Assembly: GCA_016709545.1 (NCBI GenBank)
Contig: JADJMO010000035.1
Location: 27,390 to 91,389, forward strand
DNA from: Myxococcales bacterium
Lineage (GTDB): Bacteria > Myxococcota_A > Polyangia > Polyangiales > JADJMO01
DNA length: 64,000 bases
Direction of reading: 5' to 3'
The notes beneath the pieces were generated by a model that was given only the letters and a program-made list of their open reading frames with translations, had not been told where the DNA came from and searched no databases. Below are positions 26,888 through 34,294 of this stretch, one piece after another. A program made the position numbers and the translations under genes. Positions within the stretch are counted from its first letter, which is position 1. Each line of letters begins with the position of its first letter.

Positions 26888-27526
26888 ATGATCTCCCGAT
26901 TCCTTCCCTTCTGTTTCGTCGCTTCACTCGCCGCGTGCGGTGGCCAGACGTCCGTCGATCCCGGTACCGACGGCGCGGTCGACGGCGCCACCGACTCCGC
27001 GACCGACACCGCCGTCGTGGACACGGGCACCGACGTCGCGCCCGACACGAGCCCCGGCGGCTGTCCGGCGACGCAGCCGTTCTCCGGCCCCTGCTCGCCG
27101 GTCGGCCTCGAGTGCGGCTACGGCGACGATCCGCGTCCCGGGTGTCGACCGGTCGCGAAGTGCACCAGCAGCGGATGGTCGTCGGGCGTGGGCGCGTGTC
27201 CGCCTCCTCCGACCACCACCTGCCCGACCACCCTCGCCGACGCCGAGGGCAAGGCGTGCACGGTGATCGGCGCGTACTGCACCTACGGCGAGCGCACGTG
27301 CGGGTGCGGCAACTGCTTCGGTGGCCCTTGCGGCACCGACGCCAAGTGGGTCTGCGACCCCAAGAACGACGATCCGGCGTGCCCGGCCAAGCTGCCGAAC
27401 CTCGGCGTCGCGTGCACGAAGGCGGGCTCGAAGTGCACCTACGGCAGCTGCGCGGTCGGCAACATCGCGGGCCGCGAGTGCACGGGCGGCGTGTGGGTCG
27501 ACGTCCCGATGGCGTGCCCGGTGTAG
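26888..27526 (+). CDS. Cys-rich secreted lipoprotein, function unknown
   Basis: A 212-residue protein. Signal peptide MISRFLPFCFVASLAAC with lipobox LAAC, then a D/T-rich linker (VDGATDSATDTAVVDTGTD), then a domain of about 150 residues with 20 or so Cys in a repeating pattern (CTSSGWSSGVGACPP, GAYCTYGERTCGCGNC, CTYGSCAVGNIAGREC). The repeats look like three small disulfide units, each with a CxYG or CTYG motif. No family name can be given. Found in a block of lipoprotein genes typical of Polyangia. Confidence 0.75.
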   Translation: MISRFLPFCFVASLAACGGQTSVDPGTDGAVDGATDSATDTAVVDTGTDVAPDTSPGGCPATQPFSGPCSPVGLECGYGDDPRPGCRPVAKCTSSGWSSGVGACPPPPTTTCPTTLADAEGKACTVIGAYCTYGERTCGCGNCFGGPCGTDAKWVCDPKNDDPACPAKLPNLGVACTKAGSKCTYGSCAVGNIAGRECTGGVWVDVPMACPV

Positions 27527-27530
27527 AGCC

Positions 27531-27671
27531 TCACCAGCGCCCAGACAGCCGACCGAGGCCGTGGACGAGCAGCGCCCACGTCACCACCACCGCTGCCACC
27601 AGCAGGAGCAACGACGGTGCGTCGGCGGCCTGCTCCTCCTCACGGCTGCGGTAGGGGTGCACGCGTTCCAT
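27531..27671 (-). CDS. Small single-helix membrane protein candidate
   Basis: A 46-residue frame: a charged N-terminus (MERVHPYRSREEEQAADAP) followed by one hydrophobic helix (SLLLLVAAVVVTWALLVHGL) and a short basic tail. It lies in an otherwise empty gap, convergent to the Cys-rich lipoprotein gene. I see no good Shine-Dalgarno and no homologue; support comes from the clean helix only. Confidence 0.35.
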   Translation of the reverse strand: MERVHPYRSREEEQAADAPSLLLLVAAVVVTWALLVHGLGRLSGRW

Positions 27672-27797
27672 CGTACTCGTCGGCGAGGTGTATGACGGTG
27701 TCATCTCGAGGTGACGACCTCGTGCATACGGCGCTGCACTATTTCGCCGTGACGGCTCGCGGGCTGGCGCGGCACCGTTCATGATGGGGGCACCCCT

Positions 27798-29840
27798 GTG
27801 ACCACTCCCTTTCGCGGTGCCCTCCTCGTCCTCACCTCCCTCGCGGTCGCCACCTTCGCCGCGTGCAACTCGGCCGATGGCGGCGTGGACGTCGTCGATC
27901 CCGGCACCGACGGCGGCGGCGACGCTTCCCTGGACGGCGGCGGCTTCGACCCCGACGCGCTCGGCGACAAGAAGATCGTCAAGATCGACGTCACGCCCGC
28001 CGACCAGAAGCTCACCGTGAAGAACGGCGACACGAGCGCGGCTTCCATCTCGTACGTCGCGACGGCCACCCTCTCCGACGGCTCGACGCTGCCGCTCCCG
28101 AGCTGCACCTGGACCATCGACCGCATCGACCTCGGCAGCTTCACCGGCGCCACCTTCAAGGCGAGCGGCGGCGCGGGCGGCACCGGCAAGGTCACCTGCG
28201 CGGCGGTCGGTCTCACCGCGAGCACCTCGGTCAGCATCGAGCTCCGCGACGAGGTGGACTCGGGCAGCGGCCTCGACGACGCGAGCAAGAAGGACCTCCT
28301 GGCCGCCACCACCAAGGACTCCTCGGTCACCAAGCTGCTCTACCCCTACGACGGCACGGTGTTCCCCCGCGGCCTGCCCTCGCCCGAGCTCATGTGGAAC
28401 GGCGGCGCCGCGCCCGACGTGTACGCGATCACCCTCGAGGTGCCGGGCATGACCTTCACCTCGTTCGTGAAGCCCGGCGCCACGGCGCGCGCGACGCCCC
28501 CCAAGGACTCCTGGAACAAGCTCCTCGACACGGCCACGCCGAAGGACCCGCTGAAGGTCACCGTGCGGCGCCTCGCGGGCGGCGCGGGCGGCACCGCGTT
28601 CGTGAGCACCACGCAGCAGTGGACCATCGCCGCGGCCAACCTCAAGGGCAGCATCTACTACTGGCGCATCAACGGCGGGAAGGTCGTGCGCATCAAGCCC
28701 GGTGCGAGCGCGCCCGAGGACTTCCTCAAGCTGAGCGGCGGTCGCACCTGCGTCGCCTGCCACAGCGTCTCGCACGACGGCTCGGCGCTCGTCGCCACCT
28801 ACGACGGCGCGCCGCGCCCCGCGGGCGTGTTCACGCCGACGACCGGCGCCGAGAAGGCGGCGGTGCCCGACACGCTGTTCACGGCGGTGTACCCCGACGG
28901 CTCCACCATGGTCGCGACCCACGAGGGCACCGCGCCCACGCTGCACAACGCGGCCGGCGGCTCCCTCGAGCCGAGCGGACTCGGCGCGTTCGGCGCGAGC
29001 GTCTCGCACGCCGCGTTCTCGCCCGACGGCAAGTGGATCGCCTACGCGAACCGCAAGGACGGCAACTGGGCCGACTTCAACCAGAGCGACCTCATGATCG
29101 CGCCGTTCGACATCGGGTCGAAGAAGTTCGGCGCGCCCAAGGTGCTGCGCGCCAGCGGCGGCCGCACGCTCACGTATCCGTCGTTCTCGCCGGACTCGCA
29201 GTACCTGGTCTACATGGACTCGACCCAGTCCACCCGGCCCGGCAAGGGCAACCTGCACTTCATGAAGGCCGACGGCACGGCCGACATCGCGCTCGACACG
29301 CTCAACAAGGCGGGCCTCGCGACCGAGGACCTCTCGCTCAACTTCGAGCCCACGTTCGGGCCGGTGCTCGCCGGCGGTTACTACTGGGTCGTGTTCGTCT
29401 CGACGCGCCAGTACGGAAACCGCCTCAACAAGACCTACGACGCGTTCCGCGACGTGTGCGGCAAGGACGGCTGGGACAAGACCCCGTGCCGCAACAAGCA
29501 GCTGTGGGTCGCCGCCATCGACGCCTCGCCCACGGCCGGCAAGGACCCGAGCCACGCCGCGTTCTGGCTCCCCGGCCAGGACATCGCCGACCAGAACATG
29601 CGCGGCTACTGGGCGCTCGACCCCTGCAAGAACCTCGGCGAGGGCTGCGACGCGGGCTTCGAGTGCTGCGACGGCACCTGCAAGGCCGAGAGCGCTGGCG
29701 CGCCCAAGAAGTGCGTGAAGCCGCCGCCCGGCAAGTGCAAGGACACCGGCGACAAGTGCGAGACGAGCAAGGACTGCTGCGACGAGCCGCTCGGCATCGA
29801 GTGCGTCGGCGGCGTCTGCGCGAGCAAGCGCCCCGCCTGA
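27798..29840 (+). CDS. Lipoprotein with TolB-like beta-propeller, c-type haem motif and Cys-rich tail
   Basis: A 680-residue protein from GTG 27798. The signal ends at LAVATFAAC with lipid Cys at about residue 23. An Ig-like domain of about 100 residues follows (VTPADQKLTVKNGDTSAA), then propeller-type repeats (FSPDGKWIAYANRKDG, FSPDSQYLVYMDSTQS). A single CVACH at about residue 320 is a c-type haem-binding motif inside this region. The C-terminal 65 residues hold CCDGTC and CCDEP Cys clusters separated by KPPPG. A haem protein built on a propeller would be exported and bind electron carriers; the single CxxCH may also be incidental. Confidence 0.72.
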   Translation: MTTPFRGALLVLTSLAVATFAACNSADGGVDVVDPGTDGGGDASLDGGGFDPDALGDKKIVKIDVTPADQKLTVKNGDTSAASISYVATATLSDGSTLPLPSCTWTIDRIDLGSFTGATFKASGGAGGTGKVTCAAVGLTASTSVSIELRDEVDSGSGLDDASKKDLLAATTKDSSVTKLLYPYDGTVFPRGLPSPELMWNGGAAPDVYAITLEVPGMTFTSFVKPGATARATPPKDSWNKLLDTATPKDPLKVTVRRLAGGAGGTAFVSTTQQWTIAAANLKGSIYYWRINGGKVVRIKPGASAPEDFLKLSGGRTCVACHSVSHDGSALVATYDGAPRPAGVFTPTTGAEKAAVPDTLFTAVYPDGSTMVATHEGTAPTLHNAAGGSLEPSGLGAFGASVSHAAFSPDGKWIAYANRKDGNWADFNQSDLMIAPFDIGSKKFGAPKVLRASGGRTLTYPSFSPDSQYLVYMDSTQSTRPGKGNLHFMKADGTADIALDTLNKAGLATEDLSLNFEPTFGPVLAGGYYWVVFVSTRQYGNRLNKTYDAFRDVCGKDGWDKTPCRNKQLWVAAIDASPTAGKDPSHAAFWLPGQDIADQNMRGYWALDPCKNLGEGCDAGFECCDGTCKAESAGAPKKCVKPPPGKCKDTGDKCETSKDCCDEPLGIECVGGVCASKRPA

Positions 29841-29850
29841 GCCCGGCGCC

Positions 29851-30033
29851 GTGTGCATCCCCCCGCAGGCCCTGCTCGCCGGCGTGCTGCGCCGCATGCG
29901 CGACGAGGGCTACGTCCCACCCGACGCCGAGCTCCGCGCGCTGCTCGGCGCCGGCGTGCGACCGACCGACCCGCCCGAAGGCCACCCGCTGCGCGAGCGC
30001 CTCGCCACGCTCACGCCGCTGCCCAGACGCTGA
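29851..30033 (+). CDS. Small hypothetical protein
   Basis: A 60-residue frame from GTG 29851 (MCIPPQALLAGVLRRMRDEG), 10 bases after the preceding stop and convergent to the next gene. Codon use looks like neighbouring genes (G or C at most third positions). No domain. Could be a shadow of the GC-rich spacer; kept because it fits tidily between two genes. Confidence 0.35.
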   Translation: MCIPPQALLAGVLRRMRDEGYVPPDAELRALLGAGVRPTDPPEGHPLRERLATLTPLPRR

Positions 30034-30040
30034 GCGCCAG

Positions 30041-31411
30041 CTACTTGCAGGTCGCGGGGACCAGCGTGATGTTCGACAGCCCGAGCGCCGCGTTCAGCGA
30101 CTTGTAGGCCGCCTTGTCCTTCACGAAGAAGTCGATGTGGTTGCCCTTGATGGCGCCGCCCGTGTCGTCGGCCAGCAGGTAGCCGTCGTGCGTCGAGCCG
30201 TCCGGCATCGTCTTGCCGGCGAGCTCGGGTGAGTAGAGCCGCGTGCCGAGGGCGATCACCGAGGGGTCGACCGCGATCGAGTGGTAGGGCTGCAGCGCGC
30301 GCCCCGCAGCGCCGCGCCCCGTCGTGTACTTGGCGTCGAGCTCCGCGTAGCAGTCGTACTCCGAGTGCACGCACGACCCGGCCCAGTTGAGCGCGCGCCC
30401 GTCGGTCAGGCGGCCGGTGCCCTCGAGGCGCATCGCCTTGGCGAACTTGGGCGTCACGGTGGCGAGCACCGCGCCGCTGCGCGAGTAGATGGGCACGGTC
30501 TTGGCGCCGCTGAAATCCGACTCGACCGCGATGTAGTAGTAGGTGAGCTTGAACGTGCCGAGCGCCGCGCAGTCCGGCTTGCTCGCGGGCGTGGGCTCCG
30601 GCTCCTTGCTGTCCTTGGAGCTGCCCGCGCAGGTCGGCGCGCGCAGGTCGGCGAGGTCGCACCAGTAGGGGGCGCACACCTGCTTGCTCGCGATGCACGC
30701 GCTCACGTCGGTGTGCGAGGCGTCGTGGCCGCTCTCGCAGCCCTCGCCCGGGAACAGGTCGGCGGTGGTGACGTTGGTGAGGTACTCGAGCGGCGCGGCG
30801 TTGCCCTTCGCCGGCTGGACGACCTTGGCGGTGGCGCAGCTCTCGGGCACGCCGATCGGGAAGCCCGCGGCGGGCGACTTGCGGATGCGCGCTTCGGTGT
30901 CGGCGCCGTACTTGCCGTCCTCGCCGATCTTGTCCTCGGGGTGGTTGCGGTTCCACAGCCGCTGGAACGCGAGCACGTCCTGCCCGCGCAGGTCGACCGC
31001 GCCCGCGCCGACGTAGTCGAAGTGCACCGGGTCCTTGCTCCCGAGCCAGCGGAAGCCCTCGGCCTCGAGCGCCGCGCGCCAGCTCGACGCGTCCTGCACG
31101 TCGAGCGCGATCCCCGTCTCGTGGTTGCTCGCGCCGGGGCGTGCCCATGCCTTGATGCCGCACTCGGGGCGGCTCCCCACGCGCGAGATGAAGTACTGCT
31201 GCGCGACGGTGCGGAACATGTGGTTGACGTGCAGCCGCGCGCCCTTGCGCGCCGCGACCGCGCGCACGAGCGCCTCGGCGGCGGGCTTCTCGAGGTAGGG
31301 GTTCGGCGTGCCGCTCGTGTCGAGCGCGCCACCGCCGGGCACCTTGACCATCATGTCGGGCTTCACGCAACGCGACAGCTCGTCGAGGATCTGCAGCGAC
31401 AGCCCGCGCAC
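30041..31411 (-). CDS. C-terminal half of a split peptidoglycan hydrolase: VanY-type peptidase, PG-binding and 3D domains
   Basis: A 456-residue frame from GTG 31411. It holds a VanY/M15-type D-Ala-D-Ala carboxypeptidase (SNHETGIALDVQD and VHFD give the zinc-ligand pattern HxxGxAxD and H), a peptidoglycan-binding domain (VLAFQRLWNRNHPED) and a 3D domain (LADDTGGAIKGNHIDFFV with three Asp). It has no signal peptide. The frame is continuous with the 31460-32803 lipoprotein in the same phase, interrupted only by a TAG at 31460-31462. The 16 codons between the TAG and this GTG also read as sensible protein, so this is most likely the second half of one broken gene. Confidence 0.75.
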   Translation of the reverse strand: MRGLSLQILDELSRCVKPDMMVKVPGGGALDTSGTPNPYLEKPAAEALVRAVAARKGARLHVNHMFRTVAQQYFISRVGSRPECGIKAWARPGASNHETGIALDVQDASSWRAALEAEGFRWLGSKDPVHFDYVGAGAVDLRGQDVLAFQRLWNRNHPEDKIGEDGKYGADTEARIRKSPAAGFPIGVPESCATAKVVQPAKGNAAPLEYLTNVTTADLFPGEGCESGHDASHTDVSACIASKQVCAPYWCDLADLRAPTCAGSSKDSKEPEPTPASKPDCAALGTFKLTYYYIAVESDFSGAKTVPIYSRSGAVLATVTPKFAKAMRLEGTGRLTDGRALNWAGSCVHSEYDCYAELDAKYTTGRGAAGRALQPYHSIAVDPSVIALGTRLYSPELAGKTMPDGSTHDGYLLADDTGGAIKGNHIDFFVKDKAAYKSLNAALGLSNITLVPATCK

Positions 31412-31459
31412 GGCCTCGCTCGAGCAGCCACCCTTGGCGATGGCGTCGTCGACGGAGCC

Positions 31460-32803
31460 CTAGGTCGAGATCGCGGCGGGCGGCGGCTTGCTCTGACCAC
31501 CGGTGATGGCGAACGAGCCCTTCTGCGAGCCGGTGTGCGTGTCGGTCGTGAGGTCCCAGGTGTCCTTCGAGGTCTTGACCAGGCTCGGGAGCTTGTCCCA
31601 GTTGCGGTCGCCGATCCTGCAGATCGCGCGGCGAGGCCCGACCTCGACCGGCAGCGAGTTGACCGTGCCCTGCGAGGTGATCTCGACGAACACGCAGGCG
31701 TCCTTGGTGATCACCTTGCTCGCCGGCGCCTTGCCGCGCGGCCCGGGGATCTGGACGATCGCCTTGCTCGCGTCGACCGGCGAGGAGGCGTCGCCCTCTG
31801 GGGCGCAGCCGAGCTTGGACGCGAAGGGGATCGTGCCGCTCGGGCAGTCGACGCAAGAGACACCGCCCTTGCCATCGCTGACGCGGTAGGTGCCGTGCAC
31901 GCCGTCGGTCGACGAAGCGAAGCAGGTCGTCTCGCTCGCGGACGCGGGCCGCGCCGCCCAGGTGTCGTCTTCGGCGGGGGGCAGCACGAGCGCCTTCTCG
32001 CACTTGAGGAAGTCGAGCACGGGCTCGAGCCCCGACGTGTCGAGCAGCGCCTTCTCGCAGGTGCCACACGCCTTGAAGGCATCGCTCGAGGAGGGGTCGT
32101 CGATGGCCGCCGACGCGCACGGCAGGCAGCCCATGATCTTCTTGCCGAGCGAGGAGAGCGCCGCCTTGACGGCCTTCTTGCCCTCGCCGTCGCACGTGCC
32201 GAGCGAGGCCCCCCCGGTGTCCTTCGAGGAGAGGCCGGGGCCCGTGAAAGCCTTGCCCGTCGGCGACACGCCGGACTCGGCGAGCGTGGTCAGCACCGAG
32301 CCCAGCACCTCGAGCCGCTCGTCCTCGTCGAGGCGGCCGGCGTTCGAGTACCGCACGTCGCTGCCCTCGAACACGCGCGCGATGTCGTTCGCGTCGTGCT
32401 CTTGCTCCATGCCGAGCCAGCGCGTGAGGTCGACGATGACGCGCCCCTCGACCTTCGGCTTGCCGGCCGCGTCGTGTCCGTAGAAGGCCAGGGCGACCCG
32501 CGTCGCGTCGCTCGACGACAGATCGGCGGTGGCCTCGGTGCCGAGGTCGTCGAGCAGATCGAACTCGATCTCCCACCAGCTCACCCCGTAGGCCTTGGCC
32601 ACCGCGTCGGTGGGCTTGGCGTCGAGGATCACGAGGTTCACCGTGCCGCTCCCGCTCAGCGAAGGTGCGCGCGGGTCGTCGATCGGCGGCGGGTCGCCCG
32701 CGGGCGCGTCGCTGTCGCCACCACCTCCACACGCGATGAAAGCAGTGCTCGCGAGGGTCAGCGGCAGGAGCAAGCGGAGGAAGCCACGCATTCCTTCACC
32801 CAT
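31460..32803 (-). CDS. N-terminal half of a split peptidoglycan hydrolase lipoprotein
   Basis: A 447-residue frame starting at ATG 32803 (or ATG 32790). Signal peptide MGEGMRGFLRLLLPLTLAST ends at AFIAC, the lipid-anchored Cys, followed by GGGG. The mature part has about ten Cys (CLPCASAA, CGTCEKALL, CVDCPSG) and no recognised domain. Its TAG at 31460-31462 (revcomp of CTA) interrupts a frame that continues without change of phase into the VanY/3D half. The N-terminal half supplies the export signal that the C-terminal half lacks, which supports one ancestral gene of about 920 codons. Confidence 0.7.
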   Translation of the reverse strand: MGEGMRGFLRLLLPLTLASTAFIACGGGGDSDAPAGDPPPIDDPRAPSLSGSGTVNLVILDAKPTDAVAKAYGVSWWEIEFDLLDDLGTEATADLSSSDATRVALAFYGHDAAGKPKVEGRVIVDLTRWLGMEQEHDANDIARVFEGSDVRYSNAGRLDEDERLEVLGSVLTTLAESGVSPTGKAFTGPGLSSKDTGGASLGTCDGEGKKAVKAALSSLGKKIMGCLPCASAAIDDPSSSDAFKACGTCEKALLDTSGLEPVLDFLKCEKALVLPPAEDDTWAARPASASETTCFASSTDGVHGTYRVSDGKGGVSCVDCPSGTIPFASKLGCAPEGDASSPVDASKAIVQIPGPRGKAPASKVITKDACVFVEITSQGTVNSLPVEVGPRRAICRIGDRNWDKLPSLVKTSKDTWDLTTDTHTGSQKGSFAITGGQSKPPPAAIST

Positions 32804-32917
32804 AGCAAGCGCCGCGCCCTCACGCTGGTCCGATGGAAAGGCGCACTCGCGACCACCTGGACGTCATGCGCGCATGCGGGGGGCACGTGGATGTGACGGC
32901 TTGGATCGGCCAGATCC

Positions 32918-33304
32918 TCAGCTGGCGAGGCGCCGCCGTCGCTCGACCTCGCGCGCCGCGGCGCCGAGGGTGTTGCGCGCGACCAGGCGTTCCAGCAACT
33001 TCACGCAGGCCTCCTCGTCGGCGTCGCCGTCGTCCGCGCCGGCCAGGGCGGCGAGCGCGAACTCGAGGATGGCATCTCCCTCGAGGCCGCTCTTCTCGAA
33101 GGCCACGGCGAGATCGAGGTGGGCGCGCGCGTCACCCTCGGCGGAGCGGAGGCGGGGCGGGCGGCAACCGAAGAGCGCCTCGAGCGTGCCGCCGTCCGCG
33201 TTGAGGACGAGCGCAGGGATCCCCGACTGGCAGCGGTCACAAACGACCACCCGACCGGCCTGGACGGCGATCGGTCGGGTGGAGTCTCCGCAGCCTGCGC
33301 ACAT
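32918..33304 (-). CDS. Zinc-ribbon plus helical (TPR-like) protein
   Basis: A 128-residue protein starting MCAGCGDSTRPIAVQ. The CxxC in the first five residues and CDRC about 20 residues later form a zinc ribbon. The rest is helical with HLDLAVAFEKSGLEGDAI, an amphipathic helix pair like a tetratricopeptide repeat. Function unknown; a regulatory or adaptor protein is plausible. It stands alone, 40 bases from the next lipoprotein gene. Confidence 0.65.
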   Translation of the reverse strand: MCAGCGDSTRPIAVQAGRVVVCDRCQSGIPALVLNADGGTLEALFGCRPPRLRSAEGDARAHLDLAVAFEKSGLEGDAILEFALAALAGADDGDADEEACVKLLERLVARNTLGAAAREVERRRRLAS

Positions 33305-33344
33305 GGGTGCCCAGGATAGCGCCCATGGAGGGACGCCGCTCGGG

Positions 33345-34133
33345 CTAGAGGACGTCGAACTCGAACGCCTTCTTGGAGCCCTTGCTGTTGGGCATCATGA
33401 AGGGGACGAAGAAGGTCTTGATGCCGATCTGGGCGCCGAACTGGAACGGCACCATCGGGGTGGTGATGCCGCGCGAATCGGCGACCTCGACCCAGACCTT
33501 GTAGCGGCCCTTGAGCACCGCGCGGGCCGCCGGGAAGTAGACCGACTCGACCTTGCCCTCGGGGCAGTTGTCGACGCCGTTCTTCATGCCGAGGCAGTCC
33601 TTGTCGAGGACGAGCGAGCCGCTGTCGCGCATCTTGAAGTTGACCTCCTTGCCATCCGGTCCGAGGACGTGGAGGTCGAGGTCGACGGCGATCTTCCAGG
33701 CGATGACGAAGCCGAGGTGCTTGAGCGCCGACTGGTAGGGGCAGCCCTCGTCGATCTGGCCGTTGCAGTTGTTGTCCACGCCGTCGAAGCAGAGCTCCTT
33801 GTTGGACTCCTTGACGCACGAGGTGTTCGGGGTCTCGCCGCTCGACGACGACCAGTTGCCCCAGGAGATGGTCGCCGAACCCGTGGCGCCGGCGACGGGG
33901 GTCACGACCGTGCCACCGACGCCGGCGGTGCCACCGCCGACGGGCGTGGGCAGGGGAGCCGGCGTGGCGGTTGCGACCGGGGTGGGCGCGGGCGCCGGGG
34001 TGGGCGCGGGCGCCGGAGCGGGCGCGGGGGCTGGCTGGGCCGGCTGGCGCTCGATGAAGCAGCCCGCGAGGGCGAGCAGAGCGACCGCACCGAACGCCGT
34101 GGAGCGCGAACCGAAGCCTTGGACGATGGTCAT
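33345..34133 (-). CDS. Lipoprotein with MopE-like Cys motif and DUF2135-type domain
   Basis: A 262-residue protein. Signal peptide ends at LALAGC; a Pro/Ala-rich linker (PAPAPAPAPAPTPAPAPTP) of about 50 residues follows. The motif CFDGVDNNCNGQIDEGC is the DxxDNNCNGxxDE signature found in MopE-like and myxobacterial surface proteins, thought to bind metal. After it a beta domain begins VDLDLHVLGPDGKEVNF, matching the DLDLHV start of DUF2135 (YfaP). It ends GSKKAFEFDVL. Anchored outside the cell; metal-binding or adhesive role inferred. Confidence 0.75.
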   Translation of the reverse strand: MTIVQGFGSRSTAFGAVALLALAGCFIERQPAQPAPAPAPAPAPTPAPAPTPVATATPAPLPTPVGGGTAGVGGTVVTPVAGATGSATISWGNWSSSSGETPNTSCVKESNKELCFDGVDNNCNGQIDEGCPYQSALKHLGFVIAWKIAVDLDLHVLGPDGKEVNFKMRDSGSLVLDKDCLGMKNGVDNCPEGKVESVYFPAARAVLKGRYKVWVEVADSRGITTPMVPFQFGAQIGIKTFFVPFMMPNSKGSKKAFEFDVL

Positions 34134-34236
34134 GGAATACTCCCAGGAAAAGGAGCCCGATCGCAGAGGGCGGCGCGGGCTATCAGGGCGTTGACGAGTT
34201 CGACGGCCGTCTTGCCGCCGGATTCACAAGTTTCTG

Positions 34237-34271
34237 GAGCGGCCGCCCATGGAGGCGGCCGCCGTTCACTG
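34237..34271 (-). repeat. REP-like palindromic element, copy 1
   Basis: Read on the minus strand: CAGTGAAC, G, then GCGGCCGCC, a six-base loop TCCATG, then GGCGGCCGC and TC. The 9-base arms are perfectly complementary. The whole 35 bases match copy 2 (51663-51697) except one base (T for C in the loop). It lies in the 161-base gap between the HEAT-repeat gene and the DUF2135 lipoprotein gene, downstream of the former, so it may also act as a terminator hairpin. Confidence 0.75.
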
Positions 34272-34294
34272 CGTTCGCCTCCGGCTCACTTCGT

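Noticed and set aside
31460..31462. TAG decoded as an amino acid (pyrrolysine or other recoding)
   Set aside because: No sign of recoding elsewhere; all other TAG codons in the window act as stops. Mutation or base error is simpler.
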